Of a stretch of DNA of 30,820 nt, positions 24,243-30,615 are shown piece after piece. The translations under genes were made by a program, and so were the position numbers. This DNA is from a virus, in IMG/VR virus record IMGVR_UViG_3300008107_001532, positions 1 through 30,820 of that record; one strand, written 5' to 3'. The number at the start of each line of letters is the position of its first letter. The stretch's first letter is position 1. The notes under the pieces were generated by a model, which had not been told where the DNA came from, did no database searches, and saw nothing but the letters and a program-made list of their open reading frames with translations.

Positions 24243-26542
24243 CAAAGGCAGCAATTACCAAATTATCCGACTACAAAGCCAAGATGGGTGGAATGCCAAT
24301 CACGGCACAAGCACATAATGAAGGTGTAGCGGATAAACTTGCAAAAGACTCAGTGGAAGTTGAGAAGAAAAATCTTAGCGCCACTGAGATTCTTAACATG
24401 ACGCTTAAGAATTTAACTAGTACTATTAAGGAACAGATTAAATCTCAAGGTGGTGTTCAAGGTGCAGTTGGAGATAAAGCAGACAAAGTTAAATCATACA
24501 AAGGCGCAGGTGGTGCAGTTAAAGAACGTGTCGATGACTTCAAGAAGTTATTCACACTACGTGGCTTCTTAGATAAGACTGGTATCGTCAAGAAGGGTAG
24601 TACTGGTTTCATTAGTGGTATCGCTGATGCTGCTCTTGAGAAACGTGAAGCCAGACAAGAATATGTTAAAGACCGTCTAAACGTAGACAAGAATTACGTC
24701 AAAGGTATTGGTGGAGGTGAGGCTAAGGCTTCTAAAACTTTCGCAAGTCAGTTTGACAAGGGTAATGATGCACTTATAAAAGTGCAAGAGAATAACAAAG
24801 CCATGGCTGGTTTAGCTGATCGTGGCTTTACTGGTGCACAGGTTGGTAGATCGACAGAAGCTGGTAATCAAGCTGGTCTTGAAGCAAATCTAGCCAAGGC
24901 AGACAGTAGATTCCGTGAAGGTGTTGCAAGAACCCCAAGCGGTCAACCGCAAGTTCAGAAAGCACCTTCTGGTAAAACTAGCGATAACGTAATTCCTCTC
25001 TTTAAGAAACAAGATAAAGAAGAATCGAGTGGTGTATCTGATGCATTTTCCACCAGCGAAGAAGAGATGGAAAATGCAAGGCTCATGGCTTTGCAAACAG
25101 ACACTTTAATTAAGATTGAAGAGAACACTCGTATTGGTGGTAAAGTTTCTGCTGGCGATGACGACAAGAAAAAAGAATCTGGTGGTTTGCTTGGGAATTT
25201 GCTTGGTGGTCCAAAGAAGTTCTTGTCTGGGTTAATATCAAGTTTAATGGGTGTGCTATCCAGCGTTGGTAGCATGTTAATGACTGGTCTAACTGCAGCA
25301 TTAAAATTCTTATTCAATCCTAAGATGCTGATGAAGTTATTCAGTAAAGTACTACTACCATTAGCAATCGTTGGTTCGATAGTCAACGGTCTGATGGATG
25401 GCTTCAAGGTATTCATGGACGGTGGATCTATCGGAGATGCACTTATCGCTGGTCTTGGTGGTATGTTAGAATTCTTAACCTTTGGTTTGATCGATGCCAA
25501 GGTTATTGGTAACGTAGTAGAATGGTTAACTGGTTTCGTTGATGAGTGGATTATTGAACCGATAACCAACTTCTTTAACTTCTTAGGTGAAGCATTTAAT
25601 ACATACATCGCTGAACCTATTAGTGCAGCATTTGAAATGGTTGGTAACCTGTTCACAGAATATATCTTGAATCCATTGAAAGAAATCTTTGCACCGATTG
25701 CAAATTTCTTCAAGAAGATTAAAGATCAAGTATTTGGTTTCCTTGAAGACTTTGGTATACCTGAAATTGGTTTTACCATTCCTATTATCAATAAGAAAGT
25801 TTCTGTTGGACCATTCTATCCGTTCCGACCAGATAAAGGTGAGAACCGTGTAGGCGGTTCATCAAGTTCTTCGATGTCTGAGAGTTCAAAAGGTGAATCC
25901 TCTGAATTTAAACAAAGTGTTGTTACTAGCGGTGGTACTGAGTCTTCAGCTGATCGTACTAACGAAACAGCAGCCCAGAAACGAAGACGAGATGAATGGG
26001 CGAAGGACAAAACCAATGTTCTGGACACTCGTGAGAAAGTTGTTGATGGTAAAGCTACATATAGTCAAAATTTAGCAACCTTCGATCCAGCTACTGGTAA
26101 GTCAACTCTATCTGGAGACGCAGCTGGACAAGAAGGTGAACGTGAGATTAGTAAACGTGCATTTAGTAATATCAAATCAAACGCTTTAAAGGGTAATAAA
26201 CAAGAAGTTGCTGAGATTGTAAAAGAGGATGATGCTTATCAGAAACTTAGCTGGTTCGATAAACGTAAAGTTGACGTTGGTTACGCTAAGGCAGTAGACT
26301 TAGCTCCAGCAGATAAAGGTGCGATACAAGGCGATATGCCTAAGGCTGCGAATAAAGTTTCTACTGATTCTAAAGCAGTTGAAGCAGGTAAGGCTACTCC
26401 AGCGCCAGCAGTTACTACAACTGTTGTTAACAACAGCAAGGTATCAAACCAGAAAGCTACTACTGCAGTTTCTGCACCTCAGCCAAGAAACTATGACAAT
26501 AGATCTTACTACGGTCAGGGTGTGAACAGCGACACTTGGTAA
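24239..26542 (+). CDS. 29: Probable tape-measure / baseplate hub protein (gp29-like)
   Basis: A 767-residue protein directly after gp26-gp51, the place of a tape-measure gene. The N-terminal third (1-300) is charged, helical and Gly/Lys rich; residues about 315-510 form a long hydrophobic and amphipathic region (LLGNLLGGPKKFLSGLISSL ... FLFNPKMLMKLFSKVLLPL ... FGLIDAKVIGNVVEWLTGF), as in tape-measure proteins that insert in the host envelope; the C-terminal third is Ser/Lys/Asp rich and ends with a TTVVNNSKVSNQ stretch and PQPRNYDNRSYYGQG. T4 gp29 has 590 residues; I could not align it directly, so the call is by position and architecture. It is coupled to gp51 by ATGA and ends 18 bases before a strong terminator. 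Confidence 0.6.
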   Translation: MTKAAITKLSDYKAKMGGMPITAQAHNEGVADKLAKDSVEVEKKNLSATEILNMTLKNLTSTIKEQIKSQGGVQGAVGDKADKVKSYKGAGGAVKERVDDFKKLFTLRGFLDKTGIVKKGSTGFISGIADAALEKREARQEYVKDRLNVDKNYVKGIGGGEAKASKTFASQFDKGNDALIKVQENNKAMAGLADRGFTGAQVGRSTEAGNQAGLEANLAKADSRFREGVARTPSGQPQVQKAPSGKTSDNVIPLFKKQDKEESSGVSDAFSTSEEEMENARLMALQTDTLIKIEENTRIGGKVSAGDDDKKKESGGLLGNLLGGPKKFLSGLISSLMGVLSSVGSMLMTGLTAALKFLFNPKMLMKLFSKVLLPLAIVGSIVNGLMDGFKVFMDGGSIGDALIAGLGGMLEFLTFGLIDAKVIGNVVEWLTGFVDEWIIEPITNFFNFLGEAFNTYIAEPISAAFEMVGNLFTEYILNPLKEIFAPIANFFKKIKDQVFGFLEDFGIPEIGFTIPIINKKVSVGPFYPFRPDKGENRVGGSSSSSMSESSKGESSEFKQSVVTSGGTESSADRTNETAAQKRRRDEWAKDKTNVLDTREKVVDGKATYSQNLATFDPATGKSTLSGDAAGQEGEREISKRAFSNIKSNALKGNKQEVAEIVKEDDAYQKLSWFDKRKVDVGYAKAVDLAPADKGAIQGDMPKAANKVSTDSKAVEAGKATPAPAVTTTVVNNSKVSNQKATTAVSAPQPRNYDNRSYYGQGVNSDTW

Positions 26543-26560
26543 GTCGTTTCTACAAATGAA

Positions 26561-26589
26561 AAAGGGAGACCGAAGTCTCCCTTTTTTTT
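26561..26589. terminator. Bidirectional rho-independent terminator between convergent operons
   Basis: A perfect 10-bp stem (AAAGGGAGAC / GTCTCCCTTT) closes on a 4-base loop. On the plus strand the loop is CGAA and the stem runs into eight T, which ends the gp29-like transcript. On the minus strand the loop is TTCG closed by C-G, the very stable UUCG tetraloop, followed by TTTTTC, which ends the gp32 transcript. Confidence 0.9.
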
Positions 26590-26601
26590 ACACCGAGTAT
26601 T

Positions 26602-26703
26602 TTACTTCTCGTTTGCGATCTTCTGGAAATATCCCATCATATCGTCATCTTCATCAGCGCTTGCTGCTGGCGCAGGTGCTGCCTTCTCTACCAACTTAGT
26701 CTT
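26602..26703 (-). pseudogene. 32: Out-of-frame acidic C-terminal tail of gp32
   Basis: Directly after the gp32 stop (26696-26698), the frame shifted by +1 stays open and encodes TKLVEKAAPAPAASADEDDD then MMGYFQKIANEK and a stop at 26602-26604. An Ala/Pro linker followed by an acidic stretch and a final aromatic-containing helix is what gp32 C-terminal domains look like, where they bind replication partners. Joining it to gp32 gives 300 residues, against 301 in T4. It has no start codon or RBS of its own except internal ATGs near its end. So either the assembly lost or gained a base, the phage has a real C-terminal truncation, or ribosomes shift frame. Confidence 0.7.
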
Positions 26704-27502
26704 CCATATCGTCAGCCATCTTAGCAGCAGAAGCACGTGGTGCTGAAGCAGTCTCGCTCAACACATCGTTTAACTTCTTAGCCAAGTCATCATAAGATTT
26801 GAAGTTCTTGCGATCAACAAACTCAGACAGCTTGTGCTGCTTAGACACAACGTCTAGCAACTTGTCTTCATCACCACCAAACAACTCAGCTGGCTCAGAG
26901 AACATAGACTGGTCATAGTTAGAGTAACCGTCAACTTTGCGCATACGCAATTTGAAGTCAGCACCTTCCCACAAGTCAAATACGTTGACTGGCTTTTCAT
27001 CCTCGAAGGTTGGCTTGGCTTTATCCATAATCTTATCAAAGATTTTCTTACCAAACTTAAACAAGCGAACCTGTCCTTCGTTTTCTGGATGCTTAGGGTC
27101 GGAGATGATCAATACGTTTGCGATGTAAGTCAGCTTGCGCTTTTGCTTACGAGCAATTTCTTTGTTGGCTTCTGAGCCACTGTTCCACAAACGTGAATTC
27201 AGTTCGCCCACTGGATCGTTCTCACCTAAAGTTGTTAGGGAGTTTTCGATATACCACTTGCCTGTTGGACCTTGGAAGGAATGATTAAAGACACGAACCC
27301 AAGGAAGTTCATCACCTTCTGATCGAGGAAGGAAGCGAATAACGGCAGTAGCGTTACCAGCTTTATCTGGTTCTAGTTTCCAGACACGGTCGTCTTTATA
27401 AGATTTGCCACCAGCTGAATCTGGGTTGGCGATTTTATCAAACTCTCCAGCGATTTTGCTGAAGTCTTGATTGCGCATTTTGCGAAGTGCTTGAATGTCC
27501 AT
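26696..27502 (-). CDS. 32: Single-stranded DNA-binding protein gp32
   Basis: The cooperative ssDNA-binding protein of T4-type replication, recombination and repair. The basic N-terminal domain (MDIQALRKMRNQ) is for cooperativity. The OB core matches T4: TAVIRFLPRSEGDELPWVRV, HSFQGPTGKWYIENSLTT, KLTYIANVLIISDPKHPENE, GQVRLFKFGKKIFDKI, FDLWEGADFKLRMRKVDGYS (T4 CPWEGANFVLKVKQVSGFS). There is no cysteine at all in the protein: the T4 zinc ligands C77, C87 and C90 fall in ENSLTTLGENDPVGELNS here. At 268 residues it stops early, after KMADDMED; the acidic tail continues in another frame. AAAGGA lies 7-8 bases before the ATG. It is the last gene of the operon with gp33 and gp59. Confidence 0.93.
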   Translation of the reverse strand: MDIQALRKMRNQDFSKIAGEFDKIANPDSAGGKSYKDDRVWKLEPDKAGNATAVIRFLPRSEGDELPWVRVFNHSFQGPTGKWYIENSLTTLGENDPVGELNSRLWNSGSEANKEIARKQKRKLTYIANVLIISDPKHPENEGQVRLFKFGKKIFDKIMDKAKPTFEDEKPVNVFDLWEGADFKLRMRKVDGYSNYDQSMFSEPAELFGGDEDKLLDVVSKQHKLSEFVDRKNFKSYDDLAKKLNDVLSETASAPRASAAKMADDMED

Positions 27503-27513
27503 TTGTATGTCCT

Positions 27514-27714
27514 TTATTTCGTATGTTTGGATGTATGTTTAGTATGATTTTCGTCTTGGTTAAAGTCTGTGTATTCGACTTCTTCTTCGACAAAGTTATT
27601 TAGTACTTTCATACCAGAGGTACTAAAACTTTTATTACTTTTTTTCTGGCTGTAACCACGTTGCTTGCGGTTATCATCTTCCCAAGAATTATCTTTCCTG
27701 TACGTGCGTCCCAT
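27514..27714 (-). CDS. Small hydrophilic protein of unknown function between gp59 and gp32
   Basis: A 66-residue protein, very polar, with a basic N-terminal half (MGRTYRKDNSWEDDNRKQRG ... KKSNKS), a short acidic part (FVEEEVEYTDF) and a His/Thr/Lys tail. It overlaps the gp59 end by 26 bases and ends 11 bases before gp32, in a tight operon. I do not recognise it; the MGRTYR...RK opening resembles small disordered proteins of marine T4-like phages. Start and frame are supported by the operon packing only. Confidence 0.6.
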   Translation of the reverse strand: MGRTYRKDNSWEDDNRKQRGYSQKKSNKSFSTSGMKVLNNFVEEEVEYTDFNQDENHTKHTSKHTK

Positions 27715-28321
27715 TTGTTAACTCGCTTAAATCTACTAAAAACTTCGCATATACTGGAGTCAATTTAGACTCATCGTATTTAACGAAACCCTTTACCTTT
27801 TCTATTCTACGGCATTCTTCGTCCCAAATCAAGTTTGCATTTCGCCTCCAAGATAGTAAATATGGTTGGAAGTGATTGAGAATCGAAAGGGATTCAATTG
27901 TAACATAGTGACCAAGATATAATTTAAATAGTTCTGGAAAATTGTTATCATCAAAGGTGAACAACTCAGTCTTACCTTTCTTCTCTTTCTCAAGATGGAG
28001 AATAATTGCAGACAGGTCGTTCTCAAAGATTCGAGTGATAGACTGTTTACGTTTAGTCCATACAGTTAGGTTTGTGTCAGACTCGCTATCGTGATAAGCG
28101 ACGGCATCATTGCCGTAAGCGAAGTTTGCCACATAGTACTGTATAAGATCGTGGTCACTTGTAAACTTTCGTGCAAGTTTCTCAAATACATATCTGTCGT
28201 TTCGGTTAAAGAAGGCATCTCTCGATCCTTTCACATTTGGGTTTTCAAATACATTGAACTTATCATTGGTAAAATGTAGCTTAGTTGCAATGTAGTACTT
28301 GTAAGCTCTAAAGCCATCCAT
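27689..28321 (-). CDS. 59: DNA helicase loader gp59
   Basis: A 210-residue homologue of T4 gp59 (217), which loads the gp41 helicase onto gp32-coated forked DNA. Matching features are the opening FRAYKYYIATKLHFTNDKFN (T4 KSVYKLYLMIKQHMNGKYDV), SRDAFFNRNDRYVFEKLARK (T4 SDAAYQKRRDKYFFQKLSEK), LIQYYVANFAYGNDAV (T4 ALIFISNLVANQDAW), a central FENDLSAIILHLEK, and VTIESLSILNHFQPYL (T4 ISFETFILLDSFLNII). The chosen ATG follows the gp33 stop by one base. Partner gene gp32 lies two genes downstream, so loader and its ssDNA-binding partner are made from the same mRNA. Confidence 0.9.
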   Translation of the reverse strand: MDGFRAYKYYIATKLHFTNDKFNVFENPNVKGSRDAFFNRNDRYVFEKLARKFTSDHDLIQYYVANFAYGNDAVAYHDSESDTNLTVWTKRKQSITRIFENDLSAIILHLEKEKKGKTELFTFDDNNFPELFKLYLGHYVTIESLSILNHFQPYLLSWRRNANLIWDEECRRIEKVKGFVKYDESKLTPVYAKFLVDLSELTNGTHVQER

Positions 28322-28322
28322 G

Positions 28323-28556
28323 TCATATATCTAGTGTTGCAGTCTTGGGAAGGTAGCCATCATTCTGGAAGTCGATTCGCATCTTTTCCTTCAGTGACTT
28401 ATTGATTAGGCTCTTGACTTCAGCAGGGTCGATGAAATTGACACGACAGTATTCAAGTACAGCCTCGAGGTGGGTCAAACCCTTCTTCTGCCTAACAGCA
28501 TTTTCGATGTAGGTAGAAAAAGAGTTTGAGTCTTTAAACAGAAGTGGTTGCGACAT
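28323..28556 (-). CDS. 33: Late promoter transcription accessory protein gp33
   Basis: A short homologue of T4 gp33 (112 residues; 77 here), which links the sliding clamp to RNA polymerase at late promoters. YIENAVRQKKGLTHLEAVLEYC aligns with T4 IIEKMVEEFGMSYLEATTAFLEE, followed by the IDPAEVKSLINKSLKEKMR helix and a C-terminal GYLPKTATLDI that corresponds to T4 VVRCEKTNTLDFLL. The N-terminal part of T4 gp33 is missing, as are the last hydrophobic residues of the clamp-binding tail. The ATG at 28556 is preferred to the upstream GTG (28568) because GAGA lies at suitable distance. It overlaps the upstream gene by 23 bases. Confidence 0.8.
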   Translation of the reverse strand: MSQPLLFKDSNSFSTYIENAVRQKKGLTHLEAVLEYCRVNFIDPAEVKSLINKSLKEKMRIDFQNDGYLPKTATLDI

Positions 28557-28824
28557 TATATTTCTCACGGAAGTAGTTTACGCTCTTGATAGATGCCTGA
28601 AGGTCTTCGTACTCAGTGAACTTACTGTTATACAATTTCCACACAGGGCTATCAGGCTCTGAAGATTTCATTTGCTTGTCAACAGCGTCCAAGTACTTGT
28701 CAAACCATACGTCCATTTTCTTGCGCTGCTTTAGCAAGTCAGAAAGTAGATTATTTAGTCCAGCGACATCACGTTGAATGGTGAGGTCAAGCATTTTTGA
28801 TTCGATTGAGTGACGATTAAACAT
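28534..28824 (-). CDS. Helical protein of unknown function upstream of gp33
   Basis: A 96-residue protein that begins MFNRHSIESKMLDLTIQRDV. The ATG at 28824 is chosen since TAAGGAG lies 6-7 bases before it; the longer open frame up to 28914 runs into the upstream gene and has no RBS. The sequence is charged and heptad-like (LNNLLSDLLKQRKKMDVWFD, YEDLQASIKSVNYFREKYN), so it is mainly alpha-helical or coiled coil. It has no membrane segment. It lies in the gp33-gp59-gp32 operon and overlaps gp33. I do not recognise a family. Confidence 0.7.
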   Translation of the reverse strand: MFNRHSIESKMLDLTIQRDVAGLNNLLSDLLKQRKKMDVWFDKYLDAVDKQMKSSEPDSPVWKLYNSKFTEYEDLQASIKSVNYFREKYNVATTSV

Positions 28825-28834
28825 TTGTTTCTCC

Positions 28835-29185
28835 TTAACGACGCATTGATGAAATTTCGGTAGCCTCTTGGCTTGAAAACACAGGAACAGAATTGCTTTT
28901 ATGCATGGTAGCAATACCTAGCATAGATGTACCAGTGTAAACCTTTGGTGCTTGCTTTGTAGCTGAGCCAGTACCAGTGTCACGGGATGGATATTGTCGG
29001 GTGCTACGCTCAGCAGGAACGGCTAACTTGTAACCAGAGTCGCTGAGATTTGTAGACTTGCTGACAACAGCCTTCGTTGGTGCATACTTGGTGAGTAGCT
29101 TTTCCCAGCTTGCATCCAACTCACGTTGTTTAGCAGTGGGTTTACGCTTCTTACTTTTTTGCAGAGTAGTATGTATAAGTGCCAT
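28835..29185 (-). CDS. Widespread small phage protein with C-terminal 'GIATMHKSN.VPVF...MRR' motif
   Basis: A 116-residue basic protein. The start is the ATG at 29185, placed 6 bases after a perfect TATAAT, and not the longer open frame to 29278, which would run through the promoter and the upstream gene. It has a Lys-rich N-terminus (LQKSKKRKPTAKQRELDASW), a low-complexity middle, and a C-terminus YTGTSMLGIATMHKSNSVPV then FSSQEATEISSMRR. From memory this last motif occurs in small proteins of many unrelated tailed phages; no function is known to me. No Shine-Dalgarno tract is present. It is the first gene of the operon that leads to gp33, gp59 and gp32. Confidence 0.75.
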   Translation of the reverse strand: MALIHTTLQKSKKRKPTAKQRELDASWEKLLTKYAPTKAVVSKSTNLSDSGYKLAVPAERSTRQYPSRDTGTGSATKQAPKVYTGTSMLGIATMHKSNSVPVFSSQEATEISSMRR

Positions 29186-29191
29186 ACAGTT

Positions 29192-29220
29192 ATTATACCT
29201 TAAAGTTGAATAAATGTCAA
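29192..29220 (-). promoter_or_regulatory. Perfect consensus sigma70 promoter (leaderless transcript predicted)
   Basis: On the minus strand TTGACA (29215-29220), 17 bases, TATAAT (29192-29197): both hexamers and the spacing are exact consensus. Six bases separate the -10 box from the ATG at 29185, so the expected +1 falls on the A of the start codon. The -35 box overlaps the stop codon of the upstream gene. It should be a strong host-polymerase (early or middle) promoter for the gp33-gp59-gp32 operon. Confidence 0.9.
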
Positions 29221-29447
29221 GCAATAAGTTGCTGGATAGCAAACTTTGCTTCAGAAACAGACTTGCACTTGTCGCCATTGACAGTGATGTTACGGTTTGT
29301 AATAATTTTTACGTTGATCCAATCTGCCTTCAACAACACAAATTTTGGATCTCGTTCTTTGGAAGGAACCTGACCAGTTGCAAAGAACATGGTATCCCGC
29401 AACTCATCAGATGCCAGCTTACGGAGGAAGTGGACGTTAGCAACCAT
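29217..29447 (-). CDS. Small protein of unknown function
   Basis: A 76-residue protein (MVANVHFLRKLASDELRDTM ... ITVNGDKCKSVSEAKFAIQQ) with mixed alpha/beta character and one cysteine. Its ATG overlaps the stop of the preceding gene (TAATG) with AAAGG 7-8 bases upstream; its TGA stop forms part of the -35 box of the next promoter. I do not recognise it. Last gene of a four-gene operon that begins at 30202. Confidence 0.65.
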   Translation of the reverse strand: MVANVHFLRKLASDELRDTMFFATGQVPSKERDPKFVLLKADWINVKIITNRNITVNGDKCKSVSEAKFAIQQLIA

Positions 29448-29632
29448 TATGCTGCCTTTTCAGTTGCAATATCCAACAGTTCTTCATAGGCTTCTTCAAT
29501 GGTGTCAAATCCACACACATCGTAGGATCCATCGTAGAGTCGGACATAGAAAGGACCGTTCCCTGGACTGGCTTCTGTGTCCAGTCCTGCTTCACCTACG
29601 CTGGGGATAATTTTGAGTGCAAAGTCCATCAT
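29447..29632 (-). CDS. Small acidic protein of unknown function
   Basis: A 61-residue acidic protein (MMDFALKIIPSVGEAGLDTE ... YVRLYDGSYDVCGFDTIEEA) that ends in an acidic helix DIATEKAA. Coupled at both ends: its ATG overlaps the upstream TGA (ATGATG), and its stop overlaps the next ATG. The AAAGGCAGCAT tract before its start is repeated before the next gene. The FDTIEEAYEEL segment is like the helix of small 'DTIEEA' beta-alpha proteins; no function is known to me. Confidence 0.6.
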   Translation of the reverse strand: MMDFALKIIPSVGEAGLDTEASPGNGPFYVRLYDGSYDVCGFDTIEEAYEELLDIATEKAA

Positions 29633-29991
29633 GCTGCCTTTCTGAAATAACCGTAGGGCAAACCTTGCGTGAAACAGAAATACTCGAAGTCGCCATTGGC
29701 ACCTTCAGCATCCATCAGCCACGCAATGACACGTTCACGATTCGTGCCAGTATGCATAAGGTTGAGAACCCGATCTTCAAAGGCAACGATCGCTTGCGCT
29801 TCGGCTTCCTTGCGTGCGATCTCTTCACGTTCGATCACCTTAGCCAAATCTTTGAATTCAGCTTCGAAGTCTTCAAGAGACCAAAGGGTTGTGTCGATAC
29901 CACGAGGACGGACGCCATACGCATCCTTGTACATATCCCAATACATACATTGGGCTTGCTCAAGAGGTGACATTTCTTCCCAGCTCATCAT
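29629..29991 (-). CDS. Conserved phage protein with 'YGVRPRG' and 'GLPYGYF' motifs
   Basis: A 120-residue protein from ATG 29991, chosen because AAGGA lies 7 bases upstream and because the longer frame to 30030 overlaps the preceding gene. It begins MMSWEEMSPLEQAQCMYWDM, then YKDAYGVRPRG, has a long charged helix (LAKVIEREEIARKEAEAQAI), and ends with RVIAWLMDAEGANGDFEYFC then FTQGLPYGYFRKAA. I recall similar small proteins in many tailed phages without a known function. The arrangement suggests a soluble helical protein. Coupled to the next gene by ATGA. Confidence 0.75.
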   Translation of the reverse strand: MMSWEEMSPLEQAQCMYWDMYKDAYGVRPRGIDTTLWSLEDFEAEFKDLAKVIEREEIARKEAEAQAIVAFEDRVLNLMHTGTNRERVIAWLMDAEGANGDFEYFCFTQGLPYGYFRKAA

Positions 29992-30001
29992 AATATTTTC
30001 C

Positions 30002-30202
30002 TTAAACAAAGTCAAAAGCAGTTTCATCACCGATGCGGCTAAGAACGATACCGCATTGAAATTTCTTCAACAAGGCAGTTTCGATTTTCACAGCTTCAGC
30101 AACAGAACACTCAACAAACAAAGTACCGCAAGTGAACGACGCAGCGCTATCAGACTTGAGAACCTTGGCAACCTCATTCAGAACCACTTTTTCAAAACCC
30201 AT
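30002..30202 (-). CDS. Small protein of unknown function, first gene of operon
   Basis: A 66-residue protein (MGFEKVVLNEVAKVLKSDSA, ECSVAEAVKIETALLKKFQC) with alternating helix and strand, like a small beta-alpha-beta fold. It has a clear RBS (AAGGAG, 8-9 bases before ATG) and lies about 25 bases behind the predicted start of transcription of the promoter at 30235-30263. I do not recognise a family. Confidence 0.7.
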   Translation of the reverse strand: MGFEKVVLNEVAKVLKSDSAASFTCGTLFVECSVAEAVKIETALLKKFQCGIVLSRIGDETAFDFV

Positions 30203-30234
30203 TTTCAGACTCCTTTTTCGACTAACTTAGAGTT

Positions 30235-30263
30235 ATTATACAGGAAGTCTGATTATTTGTAAA
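30235..30263 (-). promoter_or_regulatory. Near-consensus sigma70 promoter for the small-gene operon
   Basis: On the minus strand TTTACA (30258-30263), 17 bases, TATAAT (30235-30240). Only one base of the -35 box differs from consensus. The expected start of RNA is near 30228, giving a leader of about 25 bases with AAGGAG before the ATG at 30202. It drives the four small genes down to 29217. Confidence 0.8.
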
Positions 30264-30278
30264 GCATTATTTTTAATA

Positions 30279-30297
30279 ACCCTACGGTTTGTAGGGG
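30279..30297. repeat. Hairpin CCCTAC/GTAGGG between terminator and promoter
   Basis: Inverted repeat CCCTAC (30280-30285) and GTAGGG (30291-30296) with a 5-base loop. On the plus strand it is followed by GCTTTT, on the minus strand by an AT-rich but not T-only tract. It may be a second, weaker terminator or a transcript-end structure. Confidence 0.45.
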
Positions 30298-30309
30298 CTT
30301 TTCCAAAGC

Positions 30310-30336
30310 AAAAAACCCTCTACTGGAGAGGGTTTT
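30310..30336 (-). terminator. Rho-independent terminator after the small membrane protein gene
   Basis: Stem AAAACCCTCT (30312-30321) pairs with AGAGGGTTTT (30327-30336) round a 5-base loop. On the minus strand the stem is followed by more T (six A at 30310-30315 on the plus strand). It lies 20 bases after the stop of the gene at 30356 and insulates it from the promoter downstream. Confidence 0.88.
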
Positions 30337-30355
30337 GGGGTGTAAGTCTAAAGGT

Positions 30356-30604
30356 TTACTTTTTAGACAGGGTTGGGGCGTCTGGACGGTGAGTCCCAGA
30401 GGCATAAACTACGCAAATCGTATCGGTAGGTTTAGAATAAGAACAGCGAGCAGCCATCGGGTCAACACCCTTTACAATGGCAGACTCAATGTTACGAGAC
30501 ATAAGCTCATCACGTTTAACTTCGTAGTAAGCAACACAACCAACTAGAGTTGTAAAAGCAATAGTACCGCAAACGATAGCTAAGTGTTTAACATCAATAT
30601 TCAT
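30356..30604 (-). CDS. Small membrane-anchored protein of unknown function
   Basis: An 82-residue protein with one hydrophobic N-terminal segment (residues about 8-27, LAIVCGTIAFTTLVGCVAYY) after a short polar start, then a soluble tail with IVKGVDPMAARCSY and ICVVYASGT. The segment contains LVGC, but the cysteine is not followed by the usual small residue pattern of a strong lipobox, so a plain membrane anchor is favoured. Two later cysteines could pair outside the membrane. RBS AAGGAAAA lies before the ATG. Similar 'GVDPxxARC' small membrane proteins occur in other phages, as far as I recall, with unknown role. A terminator follows. Confidence 0.7.
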   Translation of the reverse strand: MNIDVKHLAIVCGTIAFTTLVGCVAYYEVKRDELMSRNIESAIVKGVDPMAARCSYSKPTDTICVVYASGTHRPDAPTLSKK

Positions 30605-30615
30605 TTTTGTTTTCC

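Noticed and set aside
24955-25713. 252-residue minus-strand reading frame
   Set aside because: Antisense to the hydrophobic core of the gp29-like gene; no RBS, no recognisable motif, and composition mirrors the sense strand.
28835-29278. Longer start (29278) for the 116-residue protein
   Set aside because: It would add 31 residues that run over the consensus promoter and the upstream gene, and lacks an RBS.
29629-30030. Longer start (30030) for the YGVRPRG protein
   Set aside because: It overlaps the upstream gene and has no RBS, while the ATG at 29991 has AAGGA at the right distance.
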